From: Proluteimonas luteida
GTDB lineage: Bacteria > Pseudomonadota > Gammaproteobacteria > Xanthomonadales > Xanthomonadaceae
Assembly: GCF_021191695.1 (NCBI RefSeq)
Contig: NZ_JAIWPT010000010.1
Location: 1-64,000, forward strand
Direction of reading: 5' to 3'
Length of the DNA: 64,000 bases
The position numbers were made by a program, and so were the translations under genes. Positions within the stretch are counted from its first letter, which is position 1; every line of letters begins with the position of its first letter. Below the pieces are notes generated by a model, which was not told where the DNA came from, ran no database searches, and saw only the letters and a program-made list of their open reading frames with translations. Positions 20,916 to 29,771 of this stretch are shown here, in pieces.

Positions 20916-22997
20916 ATGCTCAAGCTGCTTCCGCTCGCAGTCGCGACCGGCATCGTCGTCATGGCCGGGCCGATCGACGCCCGTTCGTCCACGCCCGGCG
21001 ACACTTCAACGGCCGCCACCGAACTCGACGCGATCACGGTCTACGGCCGGCGCATCGGCCGCATCCCGGGCGAGACGGCGACCAAGACCGGCGCGCCGGT
21101 GCTGGAAACGCCGTTCGCGGTCAACATCGTGCCGCGCGAGCTGCTGGACCTGCGCAACGTGTCCAACATCGGCGAGGCCGCGGAAACAGTCAGCGGCGTA
21201 CAGCGGACCATCGGCTTCTCGGGCAACCAGCGTTTCCGCATCCGCGGCTTCCAGGCCGTGAGTACCCTGCGCGACGGCTTCCGCCAGAGCGTGTCGCAGC
21301 CGGAGATCGACCTGCAGGGCGTCGACAGCATCGAGGTGCTCAAGGGACCGGCGTCGGCGCTCTACGGCCGCTTCGAACCCGGCGGCGTGATCAACTTCGT
21401 GTCCAAGCGCCCCCAGGAAAGCGCGGCCCATGTCGCCTCGTTCACCGCCGGCGCCTACGACTACGCGCGTGCCGGCCTTGACCTCAACGCGCCACTGCGC
21501 GGAGACGGCAGCCTGCTCGGCCGTTTCAATCTCGGCTACGAGGACGCCGGAAGCTTCCGCGACGGCATCGACAACCGGCAGCTATACGTCGCGCCGGTCA
21601 TCGACTGGCGTCCCGATGCCGACACCAGTGTGCTGCTGCGTGCGGAATATCTAGACCGCGATGCCGCCTTCGATCGCGGACTCGGCAACAGTCCGCGCTT
21701 CCTCGAGCTGCCGCTGGGCCGCAACTTCGGCGAGGAGTTCATGCGCATCGAGAAGCAGCAGTGGGCCGTGGGCGCGGAGTTCAACCGGCAACTGGCGCGC
21801 GATTGGCGCGTGCGTGTGGGCGGCTTCGTCTCCGATGTCGACGTGCCGCGCGAGGAGTTCTTCAACTACGGCTTCCCCGCACTCGACGGCAACACGGTCA
21901 ACCGCAACTTCGTGAGCTACCACGAGCGTCAACGCGACGTGACCCTGCAGGCCGAGCTGTACGGCGCCTTCGACACCGGCGCGCTCCACCACAATGTGCT
22001 GATCGGTGCAGAACACGTCGACGATCGGCTGCAGTTCCTCGATGGCCGCATCGCCTACGGCCAGCCGATCGACCTCCTCGATCCCGTGCCGACCGGACGC
22101 CCGGACACCTACGAATCCACCGGCGACAGCCGCTACGCCTACCGCACGCGGGCGCTCTATCTGCAGGACGAGCTGGCCTGGCAACGCTGGCGCCTGCTGC
22201 TGGGCGGGCGCTTCGAGCACACGCAGACCGAGTCGTTCTACACCGGCGGCATCGACCCGGCGATCGTGCGCAAGGACTCGCCGTTCTCGCCTCGCGCGGG
22301 TCTGACCTTCCTGGTCACGCCGGATCTGTCGCTCTACGCGAGCTGGGCGCGCTCGTTCCGCAACGAGGCCGACGCCGGCCTGCTCGAAAGCGGCATCACG
22401 CCCAAGCCGACCCGCGGCGACCAGATCGAGGTGGGCATCAAGTCGCTGCTGCTCGACGGGCGCATGGAGGCCACGTTCGCCGCGTTCGACCTGCGCAAGC
22501 GCGACGCGGTGGTGGCCGATCCTGTCGACTGGAATCTCGTCGTGCAGACCGGCGAGCTGCGCGTGCGCGGCCTCGAGGCGGAAGTGTCGGCGCGCCCGGT
22601 CGATCCTTGGACGCTTATGGCGTCCTACGCCTACTCGGACGCGACGATTGCCGAGGATACCGACGCGTTCCTGCTCGGCAACCGGCTGGCCGGCGTGCCC
22701 CGGCACCAGGCCAGCGTGTGGACCTCGTGGACCTTCGACGGGACGCTGGCTGGCCTGACCCTCGGTGGCGGCGTGTTCCATGCAAGCGAACAGGCCGCGA
22801 CGACGGCCAACAGTTTCATGCTGCCCGGCTATACGCGACTGGACCTCAATGCACGCTACACCTTCGGCGACGGATTGGAACTGCTGCTCAACGTCGACAA
22901 CGTCACCGACCGGCGCTACTTCATCACCGGTGGCTTCTCGCAGATCTATCCGCAGGCGCCGCGGACAGCGCGGGTAACGCTGACCAAGCGATGGTGA
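20916..22997 (+). CDS. TonB-dependent outer-membrane receptor (siderophore/metal-chelate type)
   Basis: 693 residues. Outer-membrane gated channel. The start has AAAGGGA 6 bp upstream and gives a signal peptide (MLKLLPLAVATGIVVMAG). A TonB-box-like LDAITVYG is at 37-44. The plug domain shows TPFAVNIVPRELL, FRIRGFQ and the ending SIEVLKGPASALYGRFEPGGVINFVSKRP. The barrel follows, ending in the aromatic terminal strand TARVTLTKRW. Length and plug match the ferrichrome/pyoverdine-type receptors. Divergent from the ABC importer that presumably carries the same ligand across the inner membrane. A strong hairpin follows. Confidence 0.93.
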   Translation: MLKLLPLAVATGIVVMAGPIDARSSTPGDTSTAATELDAITVYGRRIGRIPGETATKTGAPVLETPFAVNIVPRELLDLRNVSNIGEAAETVSGVQRTIGFSGNQRFRIRGFQAVSTLRDGFRQSVSQPEIDLQGVDSIEVLKGPASALYGRFEPGGVINFVSKRPQESAAHVASFTAGAYDYARAGLDLNAPLRGDGSLLGRFNLGYEDAGSFRDGIDNRQLYVAPVIDWRPDADTSVLLRAEYLDRDAAFDRGLGNSPRFLELPLGRNFGEEFMRIEKQQWAVGAEFNRQLARDWRVRVGGFVSDVDVPREEFFNYGFPALDGNTVNRNFVSYHERQRDVTLQAELYGAFDTGALHHNVLIGAEHVDDRLQFLDGRIAYGQPIDLLDPVPTGRPDTYESTGDSRYAYRTRALYLQDELAWQRWRLLLGGRFEHTQTESFYTGGIDPAIVRKDSPFSPRAGLTFLVTPDLSLYASWARSFRNEADAGLLESGITPKPTRGDQIEVGIKSLLLDGRMEATFAAFDLRKRDAVVADPVDWNLVVQTGELRVRGLEAEVSARPVDPWTLMASYAYSDATIAEDTDAFLLGNRLAGVPRHQASVWTSWTFDGTLAGLTLGGGVFHASEQAATTANSFMLPGYTRLDLNARYTFGDGLELLLNVDNVTDRRYFITGGFSQIYPQAPRTARVTLTKRW

Positions 22998-23015
22998 TCT
23001 GACATCGTCCCCGAC

Positions 23016-23039
23016 GTCCGCTTCGGGTCGGAAGCGGAC
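23016..23039 (+). terminator. Hairpin after the TonB-dependent receptor
   Basis: Perfect 9-bp stem GTCCGCTTC / GAAGCGGAC with a 6-base loop, beginning 18 bp after the receptor stop. There is no T-run, so it may act as a transcript 3' end or processing site rather than a classic intrinsic terminator. Confidence 0.45.
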
Positions 23040-23116
23040 CTGCCCTACCCCCGATAAACATCCCTAATCCGGACAGTACCGAGGGGCTTCGACGTCTCTG
23101 ACGTTGCGTGCAGGCC

Positions 23117-23147
23117 TTGACCTTCAAGTCGACTTCAAACCTACATT
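23117..23147 (+). promoter_or_regulatory. MerR-type promoter/operator, site A (alpha/beta hydrolase)
   Basis: A -35 TTGACC (23117-23122) and a -10 TACATT (23142-23147) are separated by 19 bp, the over-long spacer typical of MerR-activated promoters. The spacer contains the dyad AAGTCGACTT. It lies about 140 bp before the hydrolase ATG. The same arrangement recurs at 24244 and 28517. Confidence 0.7.
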
Positions 23148-23286
23148 CCGGCAACGCGGTACCGGGTAGGCTCAATGTGCCCGGCGTCGCGCCCAGGCGA
23201 TCGGCGCAGTTCCGGATCGAAATCAGGGCTGTACCCGTCGATGGTCAGGGGAATCGACAACCATCCAACGCACAGGAGACATTCCC

Positions 23287-24117
23287 ATGGGGTACGTGAC
23301 AACGAACGACGGGGTCGAGATCTTCTACAAGGACTGGGGCCCACGCGATGCCAAGGTCATCCACTTCCATCACGGCTGGCCGCTGACGTCCGACGACTGG
23401 GACGCGCAGATGCTGTTCTTCGTGAACAAGGGCTACCGCGTGGTCGCACATGACCGGCGCGGCCATGGCCGTTCCAGCCAGGTCTGGGACGGGCACGACA
23501 TGGACCACTACGCCGATGACGTGGCGGCGGTGGTCGAGAAGCTGGGCACCCGGGGCGCCATGCACGTCGGCCATTCGACCGGTGGCGGCCAGGTGGTGCG
23601 TTACATCGCGCGACACGGCCAGGACAAGGTGTCGAAGGCGGTGCTCATCAGCGCCGTGCCGCCGCTGATGGTCAAGACCGACAGCAACCCCGGGGGTACG
23701 CCGAAGGAGGTCTTCGACGATTTCCAGGCGCAGGTCGCGGCCAACCGCGCGCAGTTCTATTACGACGTTCCGGCCGGTCCCTTCTACGGCTACAACCGGT
23801 CCGGCGCGAAACCTTCTGAAGGCATCATCTGGAACTGGTGGCGGCAGGGAATGATGGGTAGCGCCAAGGCGCAGTACGACGGCATCGTCGCGTTCTCGCA
23901 GACCGACTTCACCGAGGACCTGAAGGGCATCGGCATCCCGGTGCTGGTCATCCACGGCGATGACGACCAGGTGGTGCCCTACGAGGCTTCGGGCGTGCTG
24001 TCGGCAAAGCTGGTTCAGAACGGCACCCTGAACACATACAAGGGCGCACCGCATGGCATCCCGACCACGCATGCGGACCAGGTCAACGCCGATCTGCTGG
24101 CCTTCCTGGAAAGCTGA
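23287..24117 (+). CDS. Alpha/beta hydrolase, non-heme haloperoxidase/esterase type
   Basis: 276 residues, cytosolic. It has HHGWPLTSDDWD (oxyanion-hole HG), AHDRRGHGRSSQ, the nucleophile elbow GHSTGG with Ser97, an acid in VIHGDDDQVVP (about 225), and the His in the PHGIPTTH stretch near the C-terminus. This is the signature of cofactor-free haloperoxidases/perhydrolases, whose in vivo substrates are usually esters or lactones. First target gene after MerR-type site A, with a leader of about 140 bp. Its neighbours and shared promoter type suggest a role in a stress or detoxification response; that is inference. Confidence 0.88.
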   Translation: MGYVTTNDGVEIFYKDWGPRDAKVIHFHHGWPLTSDDWDAQMLFFVNKGYRVVAHDRRGHGRSSQVWDGHDMDHYADDVAAVVEKLGTRGAMHVGHSTGGGQVVRYIARHGQDKVSKAVLISAVPPLMVKTDSNPGGTPKEVFDDFQAQVAANRAQFYYDVPAGPFYGYNRSGAKPSEGIIWNWWRQGMMGSAKAQYDGIVAFSQTDFTEDLKGIGIPVLVIHGDDDQVVPYEASGVLSAKLVQNGTLNTYKGAPHGIPTTHADQVNADLLAFLES

Positions 24118-24243
24118 AGCCAGTCCCTTCCCTTGGCCGGCTGACCCTGGGGTTCCGCCGGTCGAGTCGGACCCTCCTCCTGGAGGCTGGACCGCAATCG
24201 ACTGCCTGCCGAATGCAAGGCTCGCCAGCCGCCAGAACAAGGC

Positions 24244-24274
24244 TTGACCTTAAAGTCAACTTCAATCCTACCGT
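24244..24274 (+). promoter_or_regulatory. MerR-type promoter/operator, site B
   Basis: TTGACC (24244-24249), 19-bp spacer, TACCGT (24269-24274). The spacer carries AAAGTCAACTT, an AAGT..ACTT dyad as in sites A and C. It drives the acetoacetate-decarboxylase-like gene 78 bp downstream. Confidence 0.7.
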
Positions 24275-24351
24275 GTCGCAATGCGCTGAGGAAGGACGCC
24301 ATACCGGGCTCTTCCAACACACGCTACTCCACACCGATAGGACTGATGCTG

Positions 24352-25359
24352 ATGAACAAGACCCTGCACGCCCTTGCGCTTGGCTTGGCGCTTCTCGCCG
24401 GTGCCGGCACGGCCTGGGGTGCCACACCGCCCCCAGCCGACACCACGACGATCAGGATCGGCGGGCACGACGTGCCTGTCGTGAAAGGCGGCTTGTACGA
24501 CCGCTTCCGCTCCAACCCGCCGCTGTCCGTGATTGCCACCGAGGCGCCCGACGTCGACCTCAGCTGGTTCCGGGGCCTCGAGAAGCAGAAGGTGGACATG
24601 GGCTTTGAAAGCTGGTCGCCCAACTTCTACTACCGGAACAGCCGCGTCACCGCCATCTACACCGCCGATCTGGCCCGGCTGCGCGAACTGATGCCTGAAG
24701 GGGTGCTGGAAGAAGTGCAGCCGCTGCAGGTGTGGCCCGGCCGCGGGCTGGTCGCGCTCACCGCCTACGCTTACGAGTATTGCGACAACGACAGCTACAA
24801 CGAGATCGGACTGTCCGTCGTCACCACCCGGCCCGGCGCGCGTGGCTGGGGACCGTTCTCGCTGGCGGCCCAATCCCGCGCCAACGATTTCTGGGGCCAT
24901 GTGCTGAAGATGCCGGTGGATACCGAACTGGCTCGCGTGCGCGGCGTGGTCGGTTACAACCTGCCCAAGTGGCTCACGAAGATCAACTATCGCGACGACG
25001 GCGACACCGTGGTCGTGGAGATCTTCGACAGCGAAACCGGCAAGCTGGACGTGACCATGCAGACCCGCGCCCTGGACGTGTCTTCCAGCAAGGAAAGCCT
25101 GATCAGGAACAGCTTCACCAACGTCGACCACGATGGGCGACCCACCACCGGCTACTCGGTCTCCCGTCAGCTCCGGCACGCCAGCACCTCCAGTTCCGAT
25201 ACGGTCGAACTGACACTGACCGATGGAAGTTTTTCGCGCTTCATCGAATCGCTGGATCTGGGAAGGATGGTCAGGTACGAGTACGTCCCTGATTTCCAGG
25301 CTGCGCTGTACGCCCCCGAGTTGTTGGCGCCCGCTGCGTCCGCGCAGTCGGCACCCTGA
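24352..25359 (+). CDS. Exported acetoacetate-decarboxylase-family protein
   Basis: 335 residues with a signal peptide (MNKTLHALALGLALLAGAGTAWG). The mature part resembles the acetoacetate decarboxylase superfamily: SWFRGLEKQK, MPEGVLEEVQP, then YNEIGLSVVTTRPG, FWGHVLKMPVDTELARVRG and GYNLPKWLTKI. I cannot confirm the Schiff-base lysine, so enzymatic decarboxylation is unproven. The second of two close ATGs is chosen because AGGA lies 9 bp before it. Transcribed from MerR-type site B. A decayed aldehyde dehydrogenase follows after 21 bp and probably once formed an operon with it. Confidence 0.65.
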   Translation: MNKTLHALALGLALLAGAGTAWGATPPPADTTTIRIGGHDVPVVKGGLYDRFRSNPPLSVIATEAPDVDLSWFRGLEKQKVDMGFESWSPNFYYRNSRVTAIYTADLARLRELMPEGVLEEVQPLQVWPGRGLVALTAYAYEYCDNDSYNEIGLSVVTTRPGARGWGPFSLAAQSRANDFWGHVLKMPVDTELARVRGVVGYNLPKWLTKINYRDDGDTVVVEIFDSETGKLDVTMQTRALDVSSSKESLIRNSFTNVDHDGRPTTGYSVSRQLRHASTSSSDTVELTLTDGSFSRFIESLDLGRMVRYEYVPDFQAALYAPELLAPAASAQSAP

Positions 25360-25380
25360 GCCGGCAGCTGGAGAAGGCAC

Positions 25381-26132
25381 ATGACCACCGTCGATCCCGG
25401 CACGCCCATGAGCGCGCTGCTCGAGCGTCAGCGCAGCGCCTTCCTTGATGACGGGCCGCCCGGCTTGCGCCTGCGCAAGGCGCGACTCGCGCGGCTGCGT
25501 GTCGCAGTGTTGGCGCACCGCGAAACGCTGGAGGAGGCGGTGAGTGCCGACTTCGGACATCGACCGCCTGGCCAGCGGCGACTACGCCAGCATCGTCAGC
25601 GATGCCCACCACCAGCGGCCGTGCGGATTGATCAAGAAGGCGCGCAGCAGCGGCGCGAAGGTCGTCGACGCGATGCCGCCCTCCGCTTCCGGCCTTCGTC
25701 ACCCACGAACGCTGATGCCGATGCTGGTCGTCGGCCTGGACGACGATGCCGCGCTGATGCAGGAGGAAATCTTCGGCCCCATCCTGCCGGTGCGCACCTG
25801 CCGCGACATCGACGAGGTCATCGCCTACGTCAATGCAAGGCCGCATCCGCTGGCGCTCTATTATTTCGGCGCCGAGGACGACGATTGCGCCCGACTGCTG
25901 GTACGGACCACGTCGGGCAACTCGGCGGCGTCGGCCCCAGCGGCATGGGGCGTATCATGGCGTCGAAGGATTCCGCGCGATGAGCCATGCCAGGGGCGTC
26001 TTCGTGCAGGGCCGCTGGAAACTTTCCAGCACGATGCGTGCTCCATTCGGCCGACTTGCCGACATCGCCATCGCATTGACCCTTGGCAAACCGCGGCCCC
26101 AGCCGCAAGCAAAGCTGACGATATCGCCATGA
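25381..26132 (+). pseudogene. Decayed coniferyl-aldehyde-dehydrogenase-type gene
   Basis: Pieces of one aldehyde dehydrogenase lie in order in different frames. The N-terminus (RKARLARLRVAVLAHRETLEEAVSADFGHR) is in frame 1 and is followed by a jump to DIDRLASGDYASIVSD and EEIFGPILPVRTCRDIDEVIAYVN in frame 2. Next come GGVGPSGMG in frame 1 and ARGVFVQGRWK, then MRAPFGRLADIAI, in frame 3. About half the protein, including the region that should hold the catalytic Cys and Glu, is deleted. Full-length homologues have about 470 residues. It ends just over the merR start, so merR may use its remaining sequence as promoter. Confidence 0.85.
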
Positions 26133-26584
26133 TGAAGATCGGAGAACTCGCCAAGCGCACCGGCCTTGCGCCTTCGCGCATCCGCTTCTACGAGCGCATC
26201 GGCCTGCTGAAAACCGTCCAGCGGCAGGCCAATGGCTACCGCAGCTATCCGGACGATGCCGTGCTGGTGCTCCAGCTGATCACGACCGGGCAGAAGGCCG
26301 GCTTCAGCCTGGATGAGCTGGCCACGCTGCTGCCGACCGACATGGCGTCCTGGGAGCACGAAACACTGGTCGGCACGCTGCAGCGCAAGGTGCAGGAAAT
26401 CGAAGCATTGCAGGAGCGGCTTGCGCGGAGCAAGGCGCAGCTGGTCGAACTGCTCGACCAGATCGAAGCCAAGCCCGCCGACATGGACTGCGCCGCCAAT
26501 GCCAAGCGTGTCTTGTCGGAACTGCAGCTCGGCATGGACGAAGCCGACATGCCCACCCCCGGGCCGACGCGGGACAAGGAGTAG
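26129..26584 (+). CDS. MerR-family transcriptional regulator
   Basis: 151 residues. N-terminal MerR winged helix-turn-helix (KIGELAKRTGLAPSRIRFYERIGLL, then RQANGYRSYPDDAV), followed by the long dimerisation coiled coil (about 85-120: LVGTLQRKVQEIEALQERLARSKAQLVELLDQIE). It lacks the four-Cys cluster of SoxR and the paired Cys of metal sensors; one Cys remains in DMDC, so the signal is unknown. It sits in the middle of genes with matching MerR-type promoters and is the obvious candidate regulator. The stop is followed by the reductase gene with only a 4-bp gap. Confidence 0.92.
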   Translation: MMKIGELAKRTGLAPSRIRFYERIGLLKTVQRQANGYRSYPDDAVLVLQLITTGQKAGFSLDELATLLPTDMASWEHETLVGTLQRKVQEIEALQERLARSKAQLVELLDQIEAKPADMDCAANAKRVLSELQLGMDEADMPTPGPTRDKE

Positions 26585-26588
26585 GTCC

Positions 26589-27668
26589 TTGGCTGAAGCC
26601 AGTAGCGCCTCAACGCCGATGCCATGGATGATCTACGGTGCCAACGGCTATACCGGCACACTGATCGCGCGCGAGGCCGCGCGACGTGGGCTCAGGCCCG
26701 TATTGGCCGGTCGCAACCGCGAGACCATCGAGGCGCTGGCGTCAACGCTTGGTCTCGAAGCCCGCGTGTTCGGCATGGACGACCCTGCCGCAGTGGTCGA
26801 ACAGGTCGAAGGCAACGCATTGGTACTGAACTGCGCCGGCCCTTTCTCGGCCACCGCCGCGCCGATGATGGAAGCCTGCCTGAGTGCCCGGGCGCATTAC
26901 CTGGACATCACCGGGGAGATCGCCGTGCTGGAGCTGGCGCAGTCCTTGAACGGACGCGCGCAAGACGCGGGCATCGTGCTTTGCTCCGGCGTGGGCTTCG
27001 ATGTCATCCCCACAGATTGCGTTGCCGCCGCACTCAAGGCTGCATTGCCCGACGCCACCCATCTCGCGTTGGGTTTCGACTCGCGCTCGGGCTTCTCGCC
27101 CGGCACCGCCAAGACCTCGGTCGAGGGCATGGCACAGGGCGGCAAGGTGCGTCGCGACGGCAGGATCGTCACCGTGCCGCTGGCCTACGAGGTCCGCTGC
27201 ATCGACTTCGGCGATGGCGAGAAAGAAGCCATGACCATCCCCTGGGGCGATGTTGCGACCGCGTACCACACGACCGGCATTCCGAACATCGAGGTGTTCG
27301 TGCCGGCCTCGCCCCGGACGATCGCCTACGCCAGGCGCGCCAACCTCGTGCGACCGATTCTGGGGTGGTCCTGGGTACAGCGGCTGATCAAGGCGCGCAT
27401 CGCCCGGACGGTCAAGGGGCCAAGCGACGAACAGCGCGCACGCATGCCCACCTACGTCTGGGGCGAGGCGACCAACGCCCGGGGAGAACGAAAGACGGCG
27501 CGCATCCGAACGGCCAACGGCTACAGCCTCACGATCGACGGCGCGCTTGCCGTCGTCGCCCAGCTGATGGCGACAAGGCCCGCAGGAGGCGCTTACACAC
27601 CTGCCCGCCTCGTCGGCCCATCCTTGATCACCGGCTTACCGGGTTCAGGGCCGCTGCAGATCAGCTGA
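26589..27668 (+). CDS. Saccharopine-dehydrogenase-like NAD(P)-binding reductase
   Basis: About 359 residues. The N-terminal Rossmann fold has MIYGANGYTGTLIAREAARRG and VLAGRN, then NCAGPFSATAAPMMEACL and HYLDITGE, the layout of the saccharopine dehydrogenase / trans-acting enoyl reductase family. The natural substrate is unknown. The start is read as TTG because AAGGAG lies 6 bp upstream, at the merR stop; the ATG ten codons later (MPWMIYG) is a real alternative. Translational proximity to merR means both are made from one transcript. Confidence 0.8.
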   Translation: MAEASSASTPMPWMIYGANGYTGTLIAREAARRGLRPVLAGRNRETIEALASTLGLEARVFGMDDPAAVVEQVEGNALVLNCAGPFSATAAPMMEACLSARAHYLDITGEIAVLELAQSLNGRAQDAGIVLCSGVGFDVIPTDCVAAALKAALPDATHLALGFDSRSGFSPGTAKTSVEGMAQGGKVRRDGRIVTVPLAYEVRCIDFGDGEKEAMTIPWGDVATAYHTTGIPNIEVFVPASPRTIAYARRANLVRPILGWSWVQRLIKARIARTVKGPSDEQRARMPTYVWGEATNARGERKTARIRTANGYSLTIDGALAVVAQLMATRPAGGAYTPARLVGPSLITGLPGSGPLQIS

Positions 27669-27711
27669 CGCCCGCGACGCTCCGTGCTGGCAAGAGAGAT
27701 CCCTGCCGCGA

Positions 27712-28395
27712 TCACAGCAGCGCGGCCACGCGCTCCGCTGTCTTCCTGGCCGACCCGGGGTTCTGCCCCGTCACCAGCCGCCCGTCCGCAACGACATGGG
27801 CAACGAACGGCAGCAGCCCTTTCTCGTACAGGGCGCCACGGCGCTTCATCTGTTCTTCCGCGTTGTACGGCATCGCCTTCGCAACGCCGGCGAGGATTTC
27901 CTCCCGCCACGAGAACCCGGTGAGACGGCGTCCGGCCACCAGCAGCGTCCCGTCGGACAGGCGGGTGTTGAGCAGGCCGCAGTAGCCATGGCAGACGGCG
28001 GAGACGATGCGGTCGCGCTCGAAGAGCTCGCGGGTGATGCCCTGCAGCGGCTCGCTGTCCGGGAAATCCCACATGACGGCGTGGCCGCCGGTAAAGTAGA
28101 TCGCATCGAAATCGGCCGGGTCGATGTCCCCGGGCCTGGCGGTGCGATCGAGCAGTTCCATCCGCGAAGGGTCGGCCAGCCACGCTTTGGCCGAGGCGTC
28201 GAGCAGCGGCCACTTCAACGCCCGCGGCTCCAGCGGCGTGTGGCCGCCCTTCGGGCTGACCAACTGCTGCTGGAAGCCACGCGCTTCGAACACATCCCAG
28301 GCGTGGGTCAGCTCCGACAGCCACAACCCGGTCGGATGGGATGGATCGTCGTAATGGGCCACGTTGCTGACGACGTGCAGGATGCGACGGGCCAT
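27712..28395 (-). CDS. DJ-1/PfpI (type 1 glutamine amidotransferase-like) protein
   Basis: 227 residues. It has the class I amidotransferase-like fold with the nucleophile Cys in AVCHGYCGLL, preceded by the conserved acidic strand and FTGGHAVMWDF. Large members of this type (Hsp31-like) act as glyoxalase III or chaperones towards reactive carbonyls; a specific activity cannot be assigned here. It is convergent with the reductase gene and has its own promoter of the MerR type (site D) only 22 bp before the ATG. It is divergent from the epimerase gene with its own site C. Confidence 0.85.
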   Translation of the reverse strand: MARRILHVVSNVAHYDDPSHPTGLWLSELTHAWDVFEARGFQQQLVSPKGGHTPLEPRALKWPLLDASAKAWLADPSRMELLDRTARPGDIDPADFDAIYFTGGHAVMWDFPDSEPLQGITRELFERDRIVSAVCHGYCGLLNTRLSDGTLLVAGRRLTGFSWREEILAGVAKAMPYNAEEQMKRRGALYEKGLLPFVAHVVADGRLVTGQNPGSARKTAERVAALL

Positions 28396-28416
28396 CTCGG
28401 GCTTCCCGTATTGCGG

Positions 28417-28447
28417 ACGGTCACTCGACCGGTACTTTAAGGGTCAA
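28417..28447 (-). promoter_or_regulatory. MerR-type promoter, site D (weaker)
   Basis: On the minus strand: TTGACC (28447-28442), 19-bp spacer, GACCGT (28422-28417). The spacer keeps one half-site, CCTTAAAGT, as in site B, but its other half is changed. It serves the DJ-1/PfpI gene. Confidence 0.45.
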
Positions 28448-28516
28448 TCCGGGTTGAGGGTCAAGGCGGCACTCGTCGCATCAGGTCACCGATCGATCCG
28501 TTGGTCCGGGGATGTG

Positions 28517-28547
28517 TTGACCTTCAAGTTGACTTGAAGGATACAGT
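28517..28547 (+). promoter_or_regulatory. MerR-type promoter/operator, site C
   Basis: TTGACC (28517-28522), 19-bp spacer, TACAGT (28542-28547). It contains the best operator of the set, CCTTCAAGTTGACTTGAAGG (28521-28540), with perfect 9-bp arms. It precedes the epimerase gene by about 160 bp. Confidence 0.75.
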
Positions 28548-28710
28548 TTGCAGACCCCGCAACGATATCGTGCAGGCTGCCGGTCGTCGCATCGCACGCA
28601 CCACATCCGGCCATTCGACACGGCAGCATGCCCGCCTCCGGGCATGGCATTCAGCGGCCTGCCCATAAGCCCACGCACTGCACCATCGAACATCCACAGG
28701 AATCGCCACC

Positions 28711-29637
28711 ATGCAGACCATATTGGGCGCGAACGGCCAGATCGCCACCGAGCTGGCGCGTGCGCTGCGCCGCGAGCACACCGACACGCTGCGGCTGGTC
28801 AGCCGAAATCCGCGCAAGGTCGACGAGGCCGACACGCTGATGTCGGCCGACCTGCTCGATGCCGACCAGACCGCGGCTGCCGTCGCTGGCAGCCGCATCG
28901 TCTATTTCACCGCCGGGCTGCCGCCGGACACGCGCCTGTGGGAGGCGCAGTTCCCGACGATGCTCAGGAACGCGCTGGATGCCGCTCGATCCGTTGGCGC
29001 GGCCTTCGCGTACTTCGACAACACCTACATGTATCCGCAGGATGCGCGGCTGCAGACCGAGGACACGCCATTCGCGCCGGTCGGACGCAAGGGCAAGGTG
29101 CGAGCGCACATGGCGGAGATGGTGCTGGCGGAAATGGCGCGCGGCGAGATTCCGGTGCTGATCGCCCGTGCGCCCGAGTTCTATGGTCCCGGCAAGACCC
29201 AGAGCTTCACCAATGCACTGGTCACCGACCGATTGCGGGCCGGCCGAAAGCCGCTGGTTCCGGTGCGCGACGATGTCCGGCGCACGCTGATCTGGACGCC
29301 GGACGCCAGCCGCGGGCTGGCCACGCTTGGCAACACGCCTGATGCCTTCGGGCAGACCTGGCACCTGCCCTGCAATGACGATCGGCCGACCTACAGGGAG
29401 TTCGTCACCATGGCCTGCGAGGCGTTCGGCAAGCCTGTGGCGTACCGCGTCCTCGGCAAGTGGGCGCTGATCGGGGCTGGCCTGTTTTCCAGCGAAGTCC
29501 GGGAAATCCGCGAACTGCTTCCCCGTTATGAGCAGGACAACCTCTTCGATTCGGGCAAGTTCAAGCAGCGCTTCCCCCGGTTCGAGGTGACCGGCTATCG
29601 CGAGGGCATCGATCGGGTACACCAAAGCGCGCCATGA
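28711..29637 (+). CDS. NAD(P)-dependent epimerase/reductase (atypical SDR)
   Basis: 308 residues. Extended short-chain dehydrogenase fold: the nucleotide loop is an abbreviated GANGQIATELA at residues 6-16, the acidic strand end is DLLDAD, and the active-site-like region is YFDNTYMYP (a Tyr-Met-Tyr in place of the usual YxxxK), followed by RAPEFYGPG. The C-terminus (TYREFVTMACEAFGKPV) is as in nucleoside-sugar epimerase relatives. Because the YxxxK is not clear, the reaction is uncertain; related proteins act as quinone or NAD(P)H-dependent reductases or sensors. Controlled by MerR-type site C. Confidence 0.8.
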   Translation: MQTILGANGQIATELARALRREHTDTLRLVSRNPRKVDEADTLMSADLLDADQTAAAVAGSRIVYFTAGLPPDTRLWEAQFPTMLRNALDAARSVGAAFAYFDNTYMYPQDARLQTEDTPFAPVGRKGKVRAHMAEMVLAEMARGEIPVLIARAPEFYGPGKTQSFTNALVTDRLRAGRKPLVPVRDDVRRTLIWTPDASRGLATLGNTPDAFGQTWHLPCNDDRPTYREFVTMACEAFGKPVAYRVLGKWALIGAGLFSSEVREIRELLPRYEQDNLFDSGKFKQRFPRFEVTGYREGIDRVHQSAP

Positions 29638-29771
29638 CGCGGCATGTGAGGACTCGCAGGCTGACGCAACACGCCCGCACGGATTCTAGGCTTCCGGTGC
29701 ATACCTCGGGCTCCCGCCTCGATCCTGCAGCCCGGAAGATTTCCGCCATCGACACTCCCGGCGATGGCCCC

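Noticed and set aside
26079..26110. A fifth MerR-type site before the merR gene (TTGACCCTTGG)
   Set aside because: Matches only the -35; no dyad in the spacer and AGCCGC in place of a -10.
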